Shown here one piece after another: positions 1 through 9,742 of a stretch of DNA of 64,000 bases. Where the stretch lies: the NCBI GenBank assembly GCA_035636095.1, contig DASPZU010000051.1:1-64000 (forward strand), in the 5' to 3' direction. The position numbers and the translations under genes were made by a program. How positions within the stretch are numbered: the first letter of the stretch is position 1; each line of letters begins with the position of its first letter. The notes below the pieces were generated by a model. It was given only the letters and a program-made list of their open reading frames with translations, made no database searches and was not told the origin of the DNA. The stretch is from Gp7-AA10 sp035636095. GTDB lineage: Bacteria; Acidobacteriota; Thermoanaerobaculia; Gp7-AA8.

Positions 1-30
1 GTCCGTAATTCTCCAAAATGTTAGGCGAGG

Positions 31-62
31 GAGCCGGACGCCAGTCCGGCTCTTTTTCTTTT
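31..62 (+). terminator. Rho-independent terminator of a gene left of the window
   Basis: A perfect 9-bp stem (GAGCCGGAC / GTCCGGCTC) with a 4-nt loop at 31-52 is followed directly by TTTTTCTTTT. This is a textbook intrinsic terminator on the plus strand. It must serve a plus-strand gene that lies mostly left of position 1. Its T tract abuts the stop codon of the minus-strand GGDEF gene. Confidence 0.85.
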
Positions 63-817
63 CACGGTAACTCGGCGAAGAAGGCGCAATCTCTGCCGGC
101 GTGCTTGCCGTCGTAGAGCGCGCGATCGGCGGAGGCGAAAAGATCGTCATTTTCTTTGACGCGCATTGCCGTCGAGGCTCCGATGGTCACGGACACCCCC
201 AATTGCTGTCCCGAATCGAGAGTCACTGCTGCGGCGCGAACGCGGGCCAGGACGTTGTTGGCGACCCGGCGTGCCGCGCTCGAATCACCGCCGGCGAGCA
301 GAATCGCGAATTCGTCGCCACCCCAGCGCGCGGCGGCATCGTCCTCGCGCTTAGCGACGCGCAAGGCGTTCGCGATGTGAACCAGCGCTTCGTTCCCGGC
401 CGCATGTCCGTAGCGATCGTTGATCTTCTTGAGATGATCGACGTCAATCAGCAGGAGTGAAAGTGGCTGCCCGGTCAGCGCCGCGCGATCGACCGCGCGC
501 GCGTATTTATTGCGAAAGGCCCGATGGTTGAACAGACCGGTGAGCGGATCGTGCTCGGAGAGCGTCTGGTAAAAAGCTTCCGCGCGCACAAGACGTGCGG
601 CGCGACCTCCGGCAAAAAACCCCGCGATCGCGAAGGCACCGCACGAGCCGACTAGTTGGTAGACATAGAAAAATGTGTTGGCACGGAGGTCCTCCATCGG
701 CGCCTGACGCACGGATGCAAACGCGACCAGTCGCACCGCAAACGCTCCCACCGGCGCGCCGAGGCCGAGGAGAAGACCGATCAGCACATAGGTCAAACGC
801 GGCGACCTGCGAGTCAC
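62..817 (-). CDS. Membrane-anchored GGDEF diguanylate cyclase
   Basis: The 251-residue protein has two hydrophobic segments at about residues 9-30 and 48-72, then a GGDEF domain over roughly 88-250. The signature WGGDEF is intact. An RxxD motif (REDD) lies five residues before it, which is the usual allosteric c-di-GMP inhibition site. It should condense two GTP into c-di-GMP at the inner face of the membrane, with no recognisable periplasmic sensor domain between the helices. The start is GTG at 817. The stop codon of the TonB receptor gene ends one base upstream, so the two are probably co-transcribed. The active-site motif makes the assignment firm; the input signal is unknown. Confidence 0.92.
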   Translation of the reverse strand: MTRRSPRLTYVLIGLLLGLGAPVGAFAVRLVAFASVRQAPMEDLRANTFFYVYQLVGSCGAFAIAGFFAGGRAARLVRAEAFYQTLSEHDPLTGLFNHRAFRNKYARAVDRAALTGQPLSLLLIDVDHLKKINDRYGHAAGNEALVHIANALRVAKREDDAAARWGGDEFAILLAGGDSSAARRVANNVLARVRAAAVTLDSGQQLGVSVTIGASTAMRVKENDDLFASADRALYDGKHAGRDCAFFAELP

Positions 818-818
818 A

Positions 819-3644
819 TCAGAATGTTAGCCTCACCCCGAGCCGTGTCGACCGCGGCGGCGTGCGCAGCAGCGGCTTGAGGTAACGCGGCTCGTTGTTG
901 GGACCCGGCGCCGGAGTCGCTAAATCGTTGTCGGACTCAGTGAATCCCCATCGTTCATCGAGAAGGACAGGCCTTTGGGCGTCGAGCAGATTGAAAACGT
1001 CGAGCAGGATGTTGACCTTGGTCCTGCCCAGTGCGATCGGATAGCCGAGGTGGACATCGGCATCGTAGTTGCTGGGCGTGCGTCCTTCCGCGCCGCGCTG
1101 GGTCAGGAAAAATTCGTAGCGGCCGTAGGCGTCGGAGTATCCGTAACGCGTCAGCGGCGTTCCGCTGCGCCAGTACGCCGACCATCCCACTGAGAGTTGG
1201 AAGGGCGTGAAGTAGACGCCCGAGAATTTCAGTTGATTGCGGCGGTCATTCGAGAGCGGGCCGCGATTGGTGATCTTGCTGAGATTTTTTCCGTTGGTGA
1301 AGAAGTCGTAGTAGTCGTAGGCGGCCGAGATATTCGGATCGGCGCCGACATTCGTGAAGGGCGCGTACTCGCCGTCGTAATTGCCGTCCAGCTTCGACCA
1401 GAGATAGGAGGCCATCCACTGCCAGTTGTTCGAGAAACGCCGGGTAGCGTCGAACTGCAGTCCTTTGAAAGTCCGCTTCGGCTTGGGGGCGGGATAGGTG
1501 GTCGAGTAATCGAGCGTGAAGATTTCCTTCATGATTCCCTGGCCCGGATTGCCGATGCAGTAAGTCCCGTCGTCGGAACAGAGAAAGTCCTCCACCACCC
1601 GGCCGTAACTGCGATAGATGCCTTTCACTCCCACCGAGAAATTCGGCGCCAGCTCGCGTTCGCCGCCCAGGATGTATTCAGTCATGTACTGGTTCTTGAT
1701 GTTCGGATCGGACGGCTCGGTGAAGCCGCCCAGGATCGCGGACGGCGTTTTCAAATCGCGCTCCGCGTTGGCGTCGGGAGTGGTGCTGGTCGGACTGTAG
1801 TTAATGATGCGCGGCTGCCGCTCGTAGGAAAAGGAGCGGATCACCAGGTCCATCGGGATTTCTTCGTAGAAACGGCCCGCCGAGCCGAACACCCGCATGT
1901 GGTGCGTTCCGTTCGGGTCCCACACGAATCCAAATCGCGGCGCGAAATCCTTTTTCATGTCGATCTGCGTCGTGCCCGACGCGTCGATGATCTGCTGACG
2001 GTCCCAGCGGATTCCGAAGTTCATGACCACGTTCCATGGAAGCTGTTCGCGGCTCTGGATGTAGGCCGTGGTGATCTTGTGCTCGGGCGAAGCGATCAGC
2101 GCCGAGACGGGCGCATTCGCCACTGTGGCATCGGGAGTCGTCCAGTAGAAGTGGCGATAGATCTTCTTGGCGGGATTGGCGGTGTTGGCAATCACGTCAA
2201 CCTGTTGACCGCCTGACATCCGCTTCACGACCTGCGCTTTTTCGGTCTCGAACTCCAGGCCACCTTTGAGCTCGAAAGAGCCGATGAGATGCGTTGCCGA
2301 TCCGGCGTAATGTTTGCGATCGAAGCTCTTGTCCTGAATCAGGCCGAAGCCGCCGGTCTGCGCAAAATCGTTTCCGGCGTCGCGATATTGAATGGCATCG
2401 CCGGCCGCCGTCGCCGGTCCCACCGAATTGCTTTCGCGATGACGGGCGGCCTGGGCTCCAAATACCCAATTGGAGGTAAACGCACCTTCGTAGCGCAGTG
2501 CGTAATCGCGTCCGCCGAAATCCTGACGGCCGAGGTACGTGCTCGGATCGCCGTTGAGGGTGTGGTTGTTGTCATTGATTGCGCCGGTGTCGACGCGTGG
2601 ATCCTGAAGGAAGGTTCCTACCAGCGACTGTCCCGATGTGAGGTTGTAGGTCAGCTTGGCGGAACCGAGGTTGCGGCGGCTCTTGGAAGTCACGACCTCG
2701 CCGGCACGCAAGGCGCCGGGGGGAAGCGTGTTATCGATCGAGTTGTCGACGCGATCGAATGCCCCGAAGAACCACAGCTTGTCCTTCATGACGTAGCCGC
2801 CGACGTCCACGCCATAGTCTTTGCGCGTGAAGCCCTTCACTGTCCCGGCCGTGGAGACCACGCTCTTGGTGCTGGACTGCAACGAGTCGCTGTCGTAGTA
2901 GCTGAAGACATCACCGGTGTAGCTGTTGCCGCCGGACTTCGTGATGACGTTGACGATGCCGCCGGTCGAGCGGCCGTATTCCGCTTCATAGCCGCCGGTC
3001 TTCACATCGACCTCGCTGATGAATTCGAAATTCAGCTCCTTCCCCTGGAAGCCGTATTCGACGTTGGTGGTGTTCACGCCGTCGATGAAGAACGAGTTCT
3101 CCGCGCCCGACGAGCCGTACACGCTGATCGTCGATTGCGATGCATTTCCGGGATTGGCATCGGACGAAACGCCGGGCGCTACTTGAACGATCGAGGCGTA
3201 ATTGCGGCCGCTCGGCAGCGTTTCGATGGCGCGGGTGTTGAGATTCGTGCCGAGAGTGGTGGAGGTGGTGTCGAGGACGGGCGCGTTGGCGGTCACCACG
3301 ATTTCCGCGCTGACGGCGGCGGGCTTCATCACGATGTCGAGCGTCGTGTCTTTGCCGAGTGAGACCGTCACGTTCTTTCGCGCCACCGGCGCGAGCCCTT
3401 CCAGGTGGAACGTCGCTTCATATTCACCGGGCGGTAGAAGGGCGAGGCGATACGTGCCGTCGCCCTGGCTATTCGTCGATCGGATTCCCTGCAGCGCAGG
3501 GCTCTTCACTTCGACCGTGACGCCGGGAAGGGGGCCGCCATTGGCATCGGCGATTTTTCCGGCGAGGTTGCCGGTGGTTTGTGCGAAAAGACCGGAAGTG
3601 ATGAGAAGGAGGACGAGAGATAGCAGGGAACGAAGGCGAGGCAT
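819..3644 (-). CDS. TonB-dependent outer-membrane receptor, Oar-like, with carboxypeptidase regulatory domain
   Basis: The product is 941 residues. I place the start at ATG 3644 rather than further upstream because AGGAGGT sits a few bases ahead and a clean signal peptide (MPRLRSLLSLVLLL...) begins there. A carboxypeptidase-regulatory-like beta-sandwich follows (about 25-105), then a plug domain (about 120-235) and a long beta-barrel ending in a terminal Phe, as expected for BAM-assembled outer-membrane proteins. The family imports or exports large substrates across the outer membrane using TonB energy; in Acidobacteriota these receptors are numerous and mostly of unknown substrate. It is followed at once by the GGDEF gene. 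Confidence 0.92.
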   Translation of the reverse strand: MPRLRSLLSLVLLLITSGLFAQTTGNLAGKIADANGGPLPGVTVEVKSPALQGIRSTNSQGDGTYRLALLPPGEYEATFHLEGLAPVARKNVTVSLGKDTTLDIVMKPAAVSAEIVVTANAPVLDTTSTTLGTNLNTRAIETLPSGRNYASIVQVAPGVSSDANPGNASQSTISVYGSSGAENSFFIDGVNTTNVEYGFQGKELNFEFISEVDVKTGGYEAEYGRSTGGIVNVITKSGGNSYTGDVFSYYDSDSLQSSTKSVVSTAGTVKGFTRKDYGVDVGGYVMKDKLWFFGAFDRVDNSIDNTLPPGALRAGEVVTSKSRRNLGSAKLTYNLTSGQSLVGTFLQDPRVDTGAINDNNHTLNGDPSTYLGRQDFGGRDYALRYEGAFTSNWVFGAQAARHRESNSVGPATAAGDAIQYRDAGNDFAQTGGFGLIQDKSFDRKHYAGSATHLIGSFELKGGLEFETEKAQVVKRMSGGQQVDVIANTANPAKKIYRHFYWTTPDATVANAPVSALIASPEHKITTAYIQSREQLPWNVVMNFGIRWDRQQIIDASGTTQIDMKKDFAPRFGFVWDPNGTHHMRVFGSAGRFYEEIPMDLVIRSFSYERQPRIINYSPTSTTPDANAERDLKTPSAILGGFTEPSDPNIKNQYMTEYILGGERELAPNFSVGVKGIYRSYGRVVEDFLCSDDGTYCIGNPGQGIMKEIFTLDYSTTYPAPKPKRTFKGLQFDATRRFSNNWQWMASYLWSKLDGNYDGEYAPFTNVGADPNISAAYDYYDFFTNGKNLSKITNRGPLSNDRRNQLKFSGVYFTPFQLSVGWSAYWRSGTPLTRYGYSDAYGRYEFFLTQRGAEGRTPSNYDADVHLGYPIALGRTKVNILLDVFNLLDAQRPVLLDERWGFTESDNDLATPAPGPNNEPRYLKPLLRTPPRSTRLGVRLTF

Positions 3645-3684
3645 GCAGACCTCCTGCGGACGATTTTTCGTAAGCATACGACGA

Positions 3685-3700
3685 AGTGAGACACCTCACT
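3685..3700. promoter_or_regulatory. Palindrome in the divergent intergenic region
   Basis: AGTGAG-acac-CTCACT is a perfect inverted repeat with 6-bp arms. It lies in the 84-bp gap between the TonB receptor start (3644, minus) and the secreted-protein start (3729, plus). Its position suits an operator for either gene, but no good -35/-10 pair is obvious and no regulator is identified. Confidence 0.3.
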
Positions 3701-3728
3701 AGCTGCCGATCCGAGTCCCGGCAATAAT

Positions 3729-5573
3729 GTGCGAATGGTCCGCAGGTGCCTTGTCGCGCTCGCTTTTGTCGCGTGCGGAACGGCTTTCGGCGCAACGCAG
3801 GGCGGCCCGATCCCGGTTCCGCTGCCGCTCTTTCCGGCCAACAACTGGTGGAACACCGATGTCAGCGCGGCGCCGGTGGACTCCAGTTCCGCCGCCTTCA
3901 TTACCTTCATCGGCAGTGCAACAAAACTTCATCCCGATTGGGGTGGTGACAACGGCGACGGGACCACCTTTGGTTTTCCTTACATCATCGTCGACGGTTC
4001 ACAGGCCAAGAAGACCGTGACGTTTACTGTCCCCGAGGAGAGCGACGGCGTCACTCACGGACCGGAGACTCCTTTTCCGTTTTATCCGATTCCCGATGAA
4101 GCGATCACAACGTTCGGGTGGATCGAAGGCGGGCCGGCGGGAAACGTACCCACCGCCGGCGACCGCCACATGCTGATCGTCGACAAGACCAACAACACCC
4201 TCTATGAGATGGGCAACGCTTTTTACAACGGCACGAATTGGACAGCCTACTCCGGCGCGTTTTTCGACATGAACACCAACAGTCGCCGGCCCGACACGTG
4301 GACTTCCGCCGATGCGGCCGGCCTCGCGATTCTTCCCGGCCTGGTGCGCTACGACGAAGTGTATGGGCCGAACGAGATCACGCACGCCTTTCGGTTCACG
4401 GTGATCCCGACCAATGGTTACGTCTATCCAGCGTCGCATTCGGGTGGGTCAACCATGGGTGCGCTGCCGATGGGGGCGCGTCTTCGGCTGAAGGCGACCA
4501 AGGACACTGCTCCGATTACTGTCGATCCGAATATTCAGAAAATTTTCCGCGCGTTCAAGAAGTACGGATTGATCGTGGCCGATAACGGGTCAAACATGTT
4601 CATCCAGGGCAATTTCGACAACAACTGGAACATGGGCCCGCTCAACACCGCCTTCAACATGTTGACGGCGAACGATTTCGAAGTCGTTCAGCGCGGCTGG
4701 CAACCTTCAAACTCCTTCATCCTGGCGCTCCCTGCGACGATGGGCGCCAACGATGCCGCCACCGCCACGCTGACCGCTTACGACGCGAGCTACAACGTCG
4801 CCGCCGGCTACACCGGAACGGTTCACTTCAACAGCACCGATGGCGCGGCCACGCTTCCGGTCAACTACACCTTTACCGTGGGTGACGCCGGCTCGCACAC
4901 GTTTCCGGCCGCGTTCACCTTGAGGACGGCCGGTGGACAGACCGTTTACGCCACCGATATCGCTGATGCGACGATCACGACATCGCGCAACGTCGTCGTG
5001 GGGCCGAGCACGCCGACCGGACTGGTCGCCACTGCGTCATCGGGATCGAATGTGAATCTTTCCTGGAACGCGTCCGGGACAGCGGCACAGTACGAGATCC
5101 TCCGTGCTTCTGCCGGCGTCGGCTACACCTCTCTCGCGACCATTCCGGCCATGTCGACAACCTATCCCGACGCCAGCGTCACCGCGCTCAAGACTTACGT
5201 TTACAAAGTGCGCGCGATCGACAGCGCTGCGCGTCCATCTCCGCTGAGCAATCCCGACGCGGCCACGACGATGTTCTTCAGCGATGATCCTCTGATCGCG
5301 AACACGACGGTGGTGCAGGAGGTCCACATCACACAGCTCCGACAAGCTGTCAATCTCATGCGCGCCGCCGCGGGCCTCGGCAGCGCGTCATTCACGGATC
5401 CGAACATGGTGGGCCTTGCGGTAAAGGCAATTCACATCACGGAGATTCGGACAGCCCTCACCCCCGCACGCTCTCTCCTGGGGCTCCCGACCATCGGCTA
5501 CACCGACGCTCCACTCGACGGTATCGCCATCAAAGCGATCCATGTTCAGGAGTTGCGCAACGGCGTGAAGTGA
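3729..5573 (+). CDS. Secreted protein with FN3-like domain and C-terminal HxTELR-type repeats
   Basis: The 614-residue product starts with a signal peptide (about 1-22; start GTG 3729 or ATG 3735, no clear Shine-Dalgarno). Residues about 25-330 form a globular region rich in Asn, Trp and Gly that I do not recognise. Then come an Ig/filamin-like beta segment (about 335-425), a fibronectin type III domain (about 427-512), and three copies of a roughly 38-residue unit up to the C terminus (bases 5276-5570). Each unit carries a (V/K)xxxHIT(E/Q)(L/I)R core. The same unit ends the next protein, so it may be an export or surface-attachment module. The enzymatic role of the large N-terminal region is unknown. 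Confidence 0.85.
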   Translation: MRMVRRCLVALAFVACGTAFGATQGGPIPVPLPLFPANNWWNTDVSAAPVDSSSAAFITFIGSATKLHPDWGGDNGDGTTFGFPYIIVDGSQAKKTVTFTVPEESDGVTHGPETPFPFYPIPDEAITTFGWIEGGPAGNVPTAGDRHMLIVDKTNNTLYEMGNAFYNGTNWTAYSGAFFDMNTNSRRPDTWTSADAAGLAILPGLVRYDEVYGPNEITHAFRFTVIPTNGYVYPASHSGGSTMGALPMGARLRLKATKDTAPITVDPNIQKIFRAFKKYGLIVADNGSNMFIQGNFDNNWNMGPLNTAFNMLTANDFEVVQRGWQPSNSFILALPATMGANDAATATLTAYDASYNVAAGYTGTVHFNSTDGAATLPVNYTFTVGDAGSHTFPAAFTLRTAGGQTVYATDIADATITTSRNVVVGPSTPTGLVATASSGSNVNLSWNASGTAAQYEILRASAGVGYTSLATIPAMSTTYPDASVTALKTYVYKVRAIDSAARPSPLSNPDAATTMFFSDDPLIANTTVVQEVHITQLRQAVNLMRAAAGLGSASFTDPNMVGLAVKAIHITEIRTALTPARSLLGLPTIGYTDAPLDGIAIKAIHVQELRNGVK

Positions 5574-5668
5574 GGATTTGATAGGGGATTCCAACCCGTC
5601 AGTCCGCGCGCACCCGCGATGTCGCGATATGATCCGCCGCAAAAAAGTTGCGGTTGAAGGAGGCCCAC

Positions 5669-8368
5669 ATGCGTCGTCGAGGCCTGATTGCAGCCGCGGC
5701 CCTGATCAGCAGTGCCGCCGTCAATTTGCTCGTAGCCCGCGACGTTGACACGTCCCGACCGCATGCTGCAGCCGCAAAGCTCGATGCTGTTTTTGGCAAG
5801 CTGCCTTTGAGCTTTGAGCCCAATCGAGGCCAGTTCGATGCGCGCGTCCGTTTTGTAGCGCGCGGACCCGGCTACTCCGTTTTTTTGACACCGGCTGAAT
5901 CGGTGCTCGATTTGCGTCGCGCCGTCGTTCGCATGCGCCTCGCGGGCGCGAACAAAAATCCATCCATCGCCGGCGCTGAGCAGCTCCCCGGTCGATCGAA
6001 CTATTACCAAACGGACCTGACGCGCGCACGTGCAGCTTGTCGAGCCGGCGTGTGCGGGCTGTTAGAAGGAGCAACCGGTAGGCGATTCGAGAACATCCCG
6101 AGTTATGCGAGCGTTCGTTACGCGAACGTCTATAGCGGCGTCGACCTGATCTACCGCGGTAACCAGCAGCAGCTCGAATACGACCTGGTGGTCGCACCTG
6201 GCGCCGACCCCGGCGTCATCCGCCTGGCCTTCGAAGGCGTCGAGCGCATGAAAGTATCTACCGAGGGTGAGCTAGTACTACAGGTCGCCGGCGGTGAGAT
6301 CCGACAGCACAAGCCGATCCTCTATCAGGAAGTGGATGGCGTCAGAAAGAGCGTCGACGGAAGCTATGTCATTGCCGGATCGCGACAGGTGAGGTTCTCT
6401 GTGGGAGCCTATGATCGGGGCCGGCCGCTGATTCTCGATCCAGTGGTCAGTTGGGGAACATACATGGGCGGCAGCGCTTCCGACTTCGCGACAGCGATCG
6501 CCATCGACACGTCAGGCAACACCTACATCACAGGCCAGACTCAGTCGACTGATTTTCCGCTCCTGCTCAATCCTCCCGATCCCAACCCCATTCTATCGGG
6601 GCATTACGTGCTGTTTGTCGCGAAGATCAATGCCGCCGGCACCACCTTGATGTATTCCACGTATTGGGAAGAGAACCCTGCCGTGATTTCCTATAACGTC
6701 GGCAAAGGCATCAAGGTCGACGCCGCCAACAACGCTTACATCACCGGGCAGTATGGACCAGGGTCCGCGGCGCTGATTCTGCGCCTCAATGCGTCAGGTA
6801 TCGGAACCTATGCAGTTTCTCTTGGCACCAGCGGAGACAATCGGGGAAACGGTATCGCGATCGACGGCGCCGGATACGCTTACGTGACCGGCCTCGCCTC
6901 GTCCACCGGCTTTCCGATCACGATGGGCGCCTACCAAACCACCTCGGGAGGCGGCGCTGACGCCTTCATCGCCAAGCTCAATACGAATGGTGCGTCGAAC
7001 AACACCTCGATCGTGTACAGCACGTACCTGGGAGGATCTACGGACGACGAGGGCAACGCGATCGCGATCGACGGGTCCGGCAAAGCGTACGTCACCGGTC
7101 AGACGTTCGGTTCCAGTTTTCCCGTCACGGCGGGCGCCTTCCAATCCACAGCCGGAGGCGGTCTGTCGGATGCCTTCGTTTCGAAGTTGAGCGCGGACGG
7201 CACGACGCTCCTCTACTCGACGCTTCTCGGCGGCGGATATTTCGAGGCCGGCTACGCCATCGCGGTCGATGCATCCGGCTACGCATCCATCGCGGGCTAC
7301 GCCGAATCCAGCGGCCTGCCCACGACTGCCGGCGCATATCAGACGACGTGGACTTACGGCGATTGTCGCGTGCTGGTCGGCGATCCCCCCAAGCCATGTG
7401 GTGACGCGTTCGTCGCGAAATTCAACCCATCCGCCTCGGGCGCCGCGTCGCTCGTTTACTCCACATACCTCGGCAGCAGCGGAAGAGACATCGCGTACGC
7501 ACTGGCGATTGATGGTGCAGGCAACGCGTATGTGTCTGGATTAGCGCAGGGCGCCCCTTACACGCCGCCCGGGCCTTTTCCGGCCGTCAATCCGATTGCG
7601 GGCTTCAACTCCTCCAACAGCCAGGGCTTCGTCGCCAGGCTCAACGCCGCGGGCTCGGCGCTACTGTTCTCCACGTACTACACGAGCGAGCCCGACGGTC
7701 TTGTGCTCGACGGGTCCGGCGGTGTCTATATTGCCGGCGGGACCACCTCAACCACTGGCATCGCGACTGGCGGCGCGTACCAGACGACCAATCATGGTTC
7801 CGGGGATGCCTACATCGCGAAGTTGAGTGGCTTTCCGGTGCCGCCCACAATTACGTCGCACCCCCAGAGTCAGACCATCGCCTTCGGTCAGATGGCGACG
7901 ATGAGCGTATCCGCCACCGGGCCGGGGCCGATCAGCTATCAGTGGTACGTCGGTGCGAGCGGCACGACGTCGAATCCAATCGGGGGAGCGACCTCCAGTT
8001 CGTATACGACCCCGGCGCTTACGAACACGACGCGGTATTGGGTCCGCGTATCGAACGCCGCTGACAGCGCCGACTCGTATACCGCCACAATCTCGGTCTC
8101 CTTTACCGACGATCCGCTGACCTCAGGCGTGAGCATGGTACGCGTGGTTCACATCACGGAGTTGCGTGCGCGCGTCGCAGGTTTACGCGCCCGCTACGGA
8201 CTCCCGGTCTTCATGTGGAGCTATCCGACGCTGACCGCCGGCGTGACGCCGGTTCGCGCCCCGGACATCCTCGATCTGAGGACGGCGTTGGGGGATGTGT
8301 ATGTGGCGGCCAGTCGGACCGCCCCGAGTTATACCGACCCTGGCCTCGCGATCGGAACGACCATATAA
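5669..8368 (+). CDS. Secreted SBBP-repeat beta-propeller protein with Ig-like domain
   Basis: The start at ATG 5669 is fixed by AAGGAGG at 5657-5663; a longer TTG-started frame is less likely. The product has 899 residues. A signal peptide is followed by an N-terminal domain containing LSFEPNRGQ and GYSVFL, typical of the region before SBBP repeats (about 35-260). At least seven repeats of the form G-Y/N-A-Y-V-T-G, the seven-bladed beta-propeller (SBBP) repeat, follow over about 260-725. An Ig-like domain lies at about 725-805 and two to three units of the HITELR repeat form the C terminus. Such proteins are secreted and probably bind carbohydrate or protein; no catalytic motif is visible. 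Confidence 0.88.
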   Translation: MRRRGLIAAAALISSAAVNLLVARDVDTSRPHAAAAKLDAVFGKLPLSFEPNRGQFDARVRFVARGPGYSVFLTPAESVLDLRRAVVRMRLAGANKNPSIAGAEQLPGRSNYYQTDLTRARAACRAGVCGLLEGATGRRFENIPSYASVRYANVYSGVDLIYRGNQQQLEYDLVVAPGADPGVIRLAFEGVERMKVSTEGELVLQVAGGEIRQHKPILYQEVDGVRKSVDGSYVIAGSRQVRFSVGAYDRGRPLILDPVVSWGTYMGGSASDFATAIAIDTSGNTYITGQTQSTDFPLLLNPPDPNPILSGHYVLFVAKINAAGTTLMYSTYWEENPAVISYNVGKGIKVDAANNAYITGQYGPGSAALILRLNASGIGTYAVSLGTSGDNRGNGIAIDGAGYAYVTGLASSTGFPITMGAYQTTSGGGADAFIAKLNTNGASNNTSIVYSTYLGGSTDDEGNAIAIDGSGKAYVTGQTFGSSFPVTAGAFQSTAGGGLSDAFVSKLSADGTTLLYSTLLGGGYFEAGYAIAVDASGYASIAGYAESSGLPTTAGAYQTTWTYGDCRVLVGDPPKPCGDAFVAKFNPSASGAASLVYSTYLGSSGRDIAYALAIDGAGNAYVSGLAQGAPYTPPGPFPAVNPIAGFNSSNSQGFVARLNAAGSALLFSTYYTSEPDGLVLDGSGGVYIAGGTTSTTGIATGGAYQTTNHGSGDAYIAKLSGFPVPPTITSHPQSQTIAFGQMATMSVSATGPGPISYQWYVGASGTTSNPIGGATSSSYTTPALTNTTRYWVRVSNAADSADSYTATISVSFTDDPLTSGVSMVRVVHITELRARVAGLRARYGLPVFMWSYPTLTAGVTPVRAPDILDLRTALGDVYVAASRTAPSYTDPGLAIGTTI

Positions 8369-8574
8369 AAACCGCACGTTGTGGACCTGCGAGCCGCAGT
8401 GATCGCGGTTGAGTGAGAGCCGTCCAGCAGCGTGATCTGGAGTTGATTCCGCGGTAGTTGCGGGAGATCGACAGCCTCAAACGTGACGGTCACCCACCTC
8501 CAAGCCAGACGGCAAGAGTTTCCGACTGTCGAACAGCCGCTTTCTCGTTCGACGAGTGAGTGGAGGTAACAAAC

Positions 8575-8982
8575 GTGAACTCACTCAACCAAACCAAACG
8601 GGTCACCTGGGCCGGACGCATCATCAGCGCCTTGCCCATCCTCTTTTTTCTCTTCGACAGCGCGATCAAATTCACGAGAATCCAACCGGTGGTGGACTCA
8701 TTCACGCAGCTCGGCTATCGACCGAGCATCTCCGTCGGCATCGGTCTCCTCGAGCTCGCGTGTATGGTTGTCTACTTGATCCCGCGGACTTCGATTTTCG
8801 GCGCGATTCTTCTGACCGGCTACCTCGGAGGCGCCATTGCGTCGCATCTCCGCGTCGGCGATCCGCTGTTCAGCCATGTTCTGTTTCCGATCTACGTCGC
8901 GGCGCCGTTGTGGGGAGGACTGCTGCTGCGCGATGCGCGGCTGCGCTCAATGCTGTTTCTACGGACTTCGCCGGCGTATTGA
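8575..8982 (+). CDS. DoxX-like small membrane protein
   Basis: The 135-residue product has four hydrophobic segments and the DoxX-like pattern of a first helix with FFLFDSAIKF and a later GYLGGAIASHLR stretch. I chose GTG 8575 because GGAGGT at 8562-8567 is well spaced for it. DoxX-family proteins are integral inner-membrane proteins of poorly defined, often redox-related, function. The gene lies 13 bp before the tandem YCII gene and is probably co-transcribed with it. It is unrelated in close sequence to the second DoxX protein at 18816. Confidence 0.8.
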   Translation: MNSLNQTKRVTWAGRIISALPILFFLFDSAIKFTRIQPVVDSFTQLGYRPSISVGIGLLELACMVVYLIPRTSIFGAILLTGYLGGAIASHLRVGDPLFSHVLFPIYVAAPLWGGLLLRDARLRSMLFLRTSPAY

Positions 8983-8995
8983 GAGGAGATGACAA

Positions 8996-9730
8996 ATGAG
9001 ATTCATGAGCATGCACAAAGCCACGCCAGACATGGAGAGGGGAGCGCCGCCGAGCGCCGAGCTGCTGGCTGGAATGGGTCCATTGATGGAGGACATGACC
9101 AAGGCTGGCATCTTCGTCACGGGAGAGGGACTCCGGGAAAGCGCGCACGGCGTCCGCCTGAGTTTCTCGGGAGGTCGGCGCACCGTCACCAAAGGGCCGC
9201 TCACCGGATCGAATGAGCTGATCGACCGTTACCTCATCGTTCGCGCGAAGTCGATCGACGAAGCCGTCGAGTGGGCGTCGCGTTTCGCCGGACCTGATTC
9301 TGAAATTGACGTTCGGCCGGTGTGCGAGCCGTGGGACCTCGGCTTTTTTCCGAAGCCGCCTAACGAGACGACCACGCGTTTCATGATCCTGCACAAATCG
9401 GATTCCAAAGCCGAAGCCGGTGCTCGCCCGACGCCGCAGCGCCTTGCCGCGATGAAGAAACTCGCGGACGACCTGCGGGTGGAAGGTGTCCTTCTATCGA
9501 GCGAAGCGCTCCAACCGAGCTCGAAAGGCGCGCGGCTCCGGTTTCGTGACGGCAAACGGACCGTCATCGACGGACCGTTTACCGAATCGAAAGAGTTGAT
9601 CGCCGGTTTCTCGATCATGCAGTCCGTGTCGAGAGACGAGGTGATCGAATGGGCATCGCGCTTCGCGCACCTGATTGGCGACGTCGAGATCGACGTCCGT
9701 CCTCTGTACGAACCGTCAGATCTGAAATAG
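8996..9730 (+). CDS. Tandem YCII/DGPF-domain protein
   Basis: The 244-residue product holds two copies of the YCII-related (DGPF) domain, about residues 1-118 and 124-243. Both copies show the same landmarks: RF(M)xxxHK at the start, a G(L/V)xxSxEAL or GEGLRES stretch, an R(T)V(x)GP(F/L)T(E/G)S core and a V/IEWASRFA helix. Single-domain members are about 110-140 residues, so this is an internal duplication and fusion. The biochemical role of the family is not settled; members often sit beside ECF sigma factors, but none is seen here. GAGGAG ahead of ATG 8996 supports the start. Confidence 0.88.
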   Translation: MRFMSMHKATPDMERGAPPSAELLAGMGPLMEDMTKAGIFVTGEGLRESAHGVRLSFSGGRRTVTKGPLTGSNELIDRYLIVRAKSIDEAVEWASRFAGPDSEIDVRPVCEPWDLGFFPKPPNETTTRFMILHKSDSKAEAGARPTPQRLAAMKKLADDLRVEGVLLSSEALQPSSKGARLRFRDGKRTVIDGPFTESKELIAGFSIMQSVSRDEVIEWASRFAHLIGDVEIDVRPLYEPSDLK

Positions 9731-9742
9731 ATCAGGAAGGGC

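Noticed and set aside
1197..3362. Long plus-strand open frames (339 and 357 codons)
   Set aside because: They lie antisense to the TonB receptor, whose domains are unambiguous.
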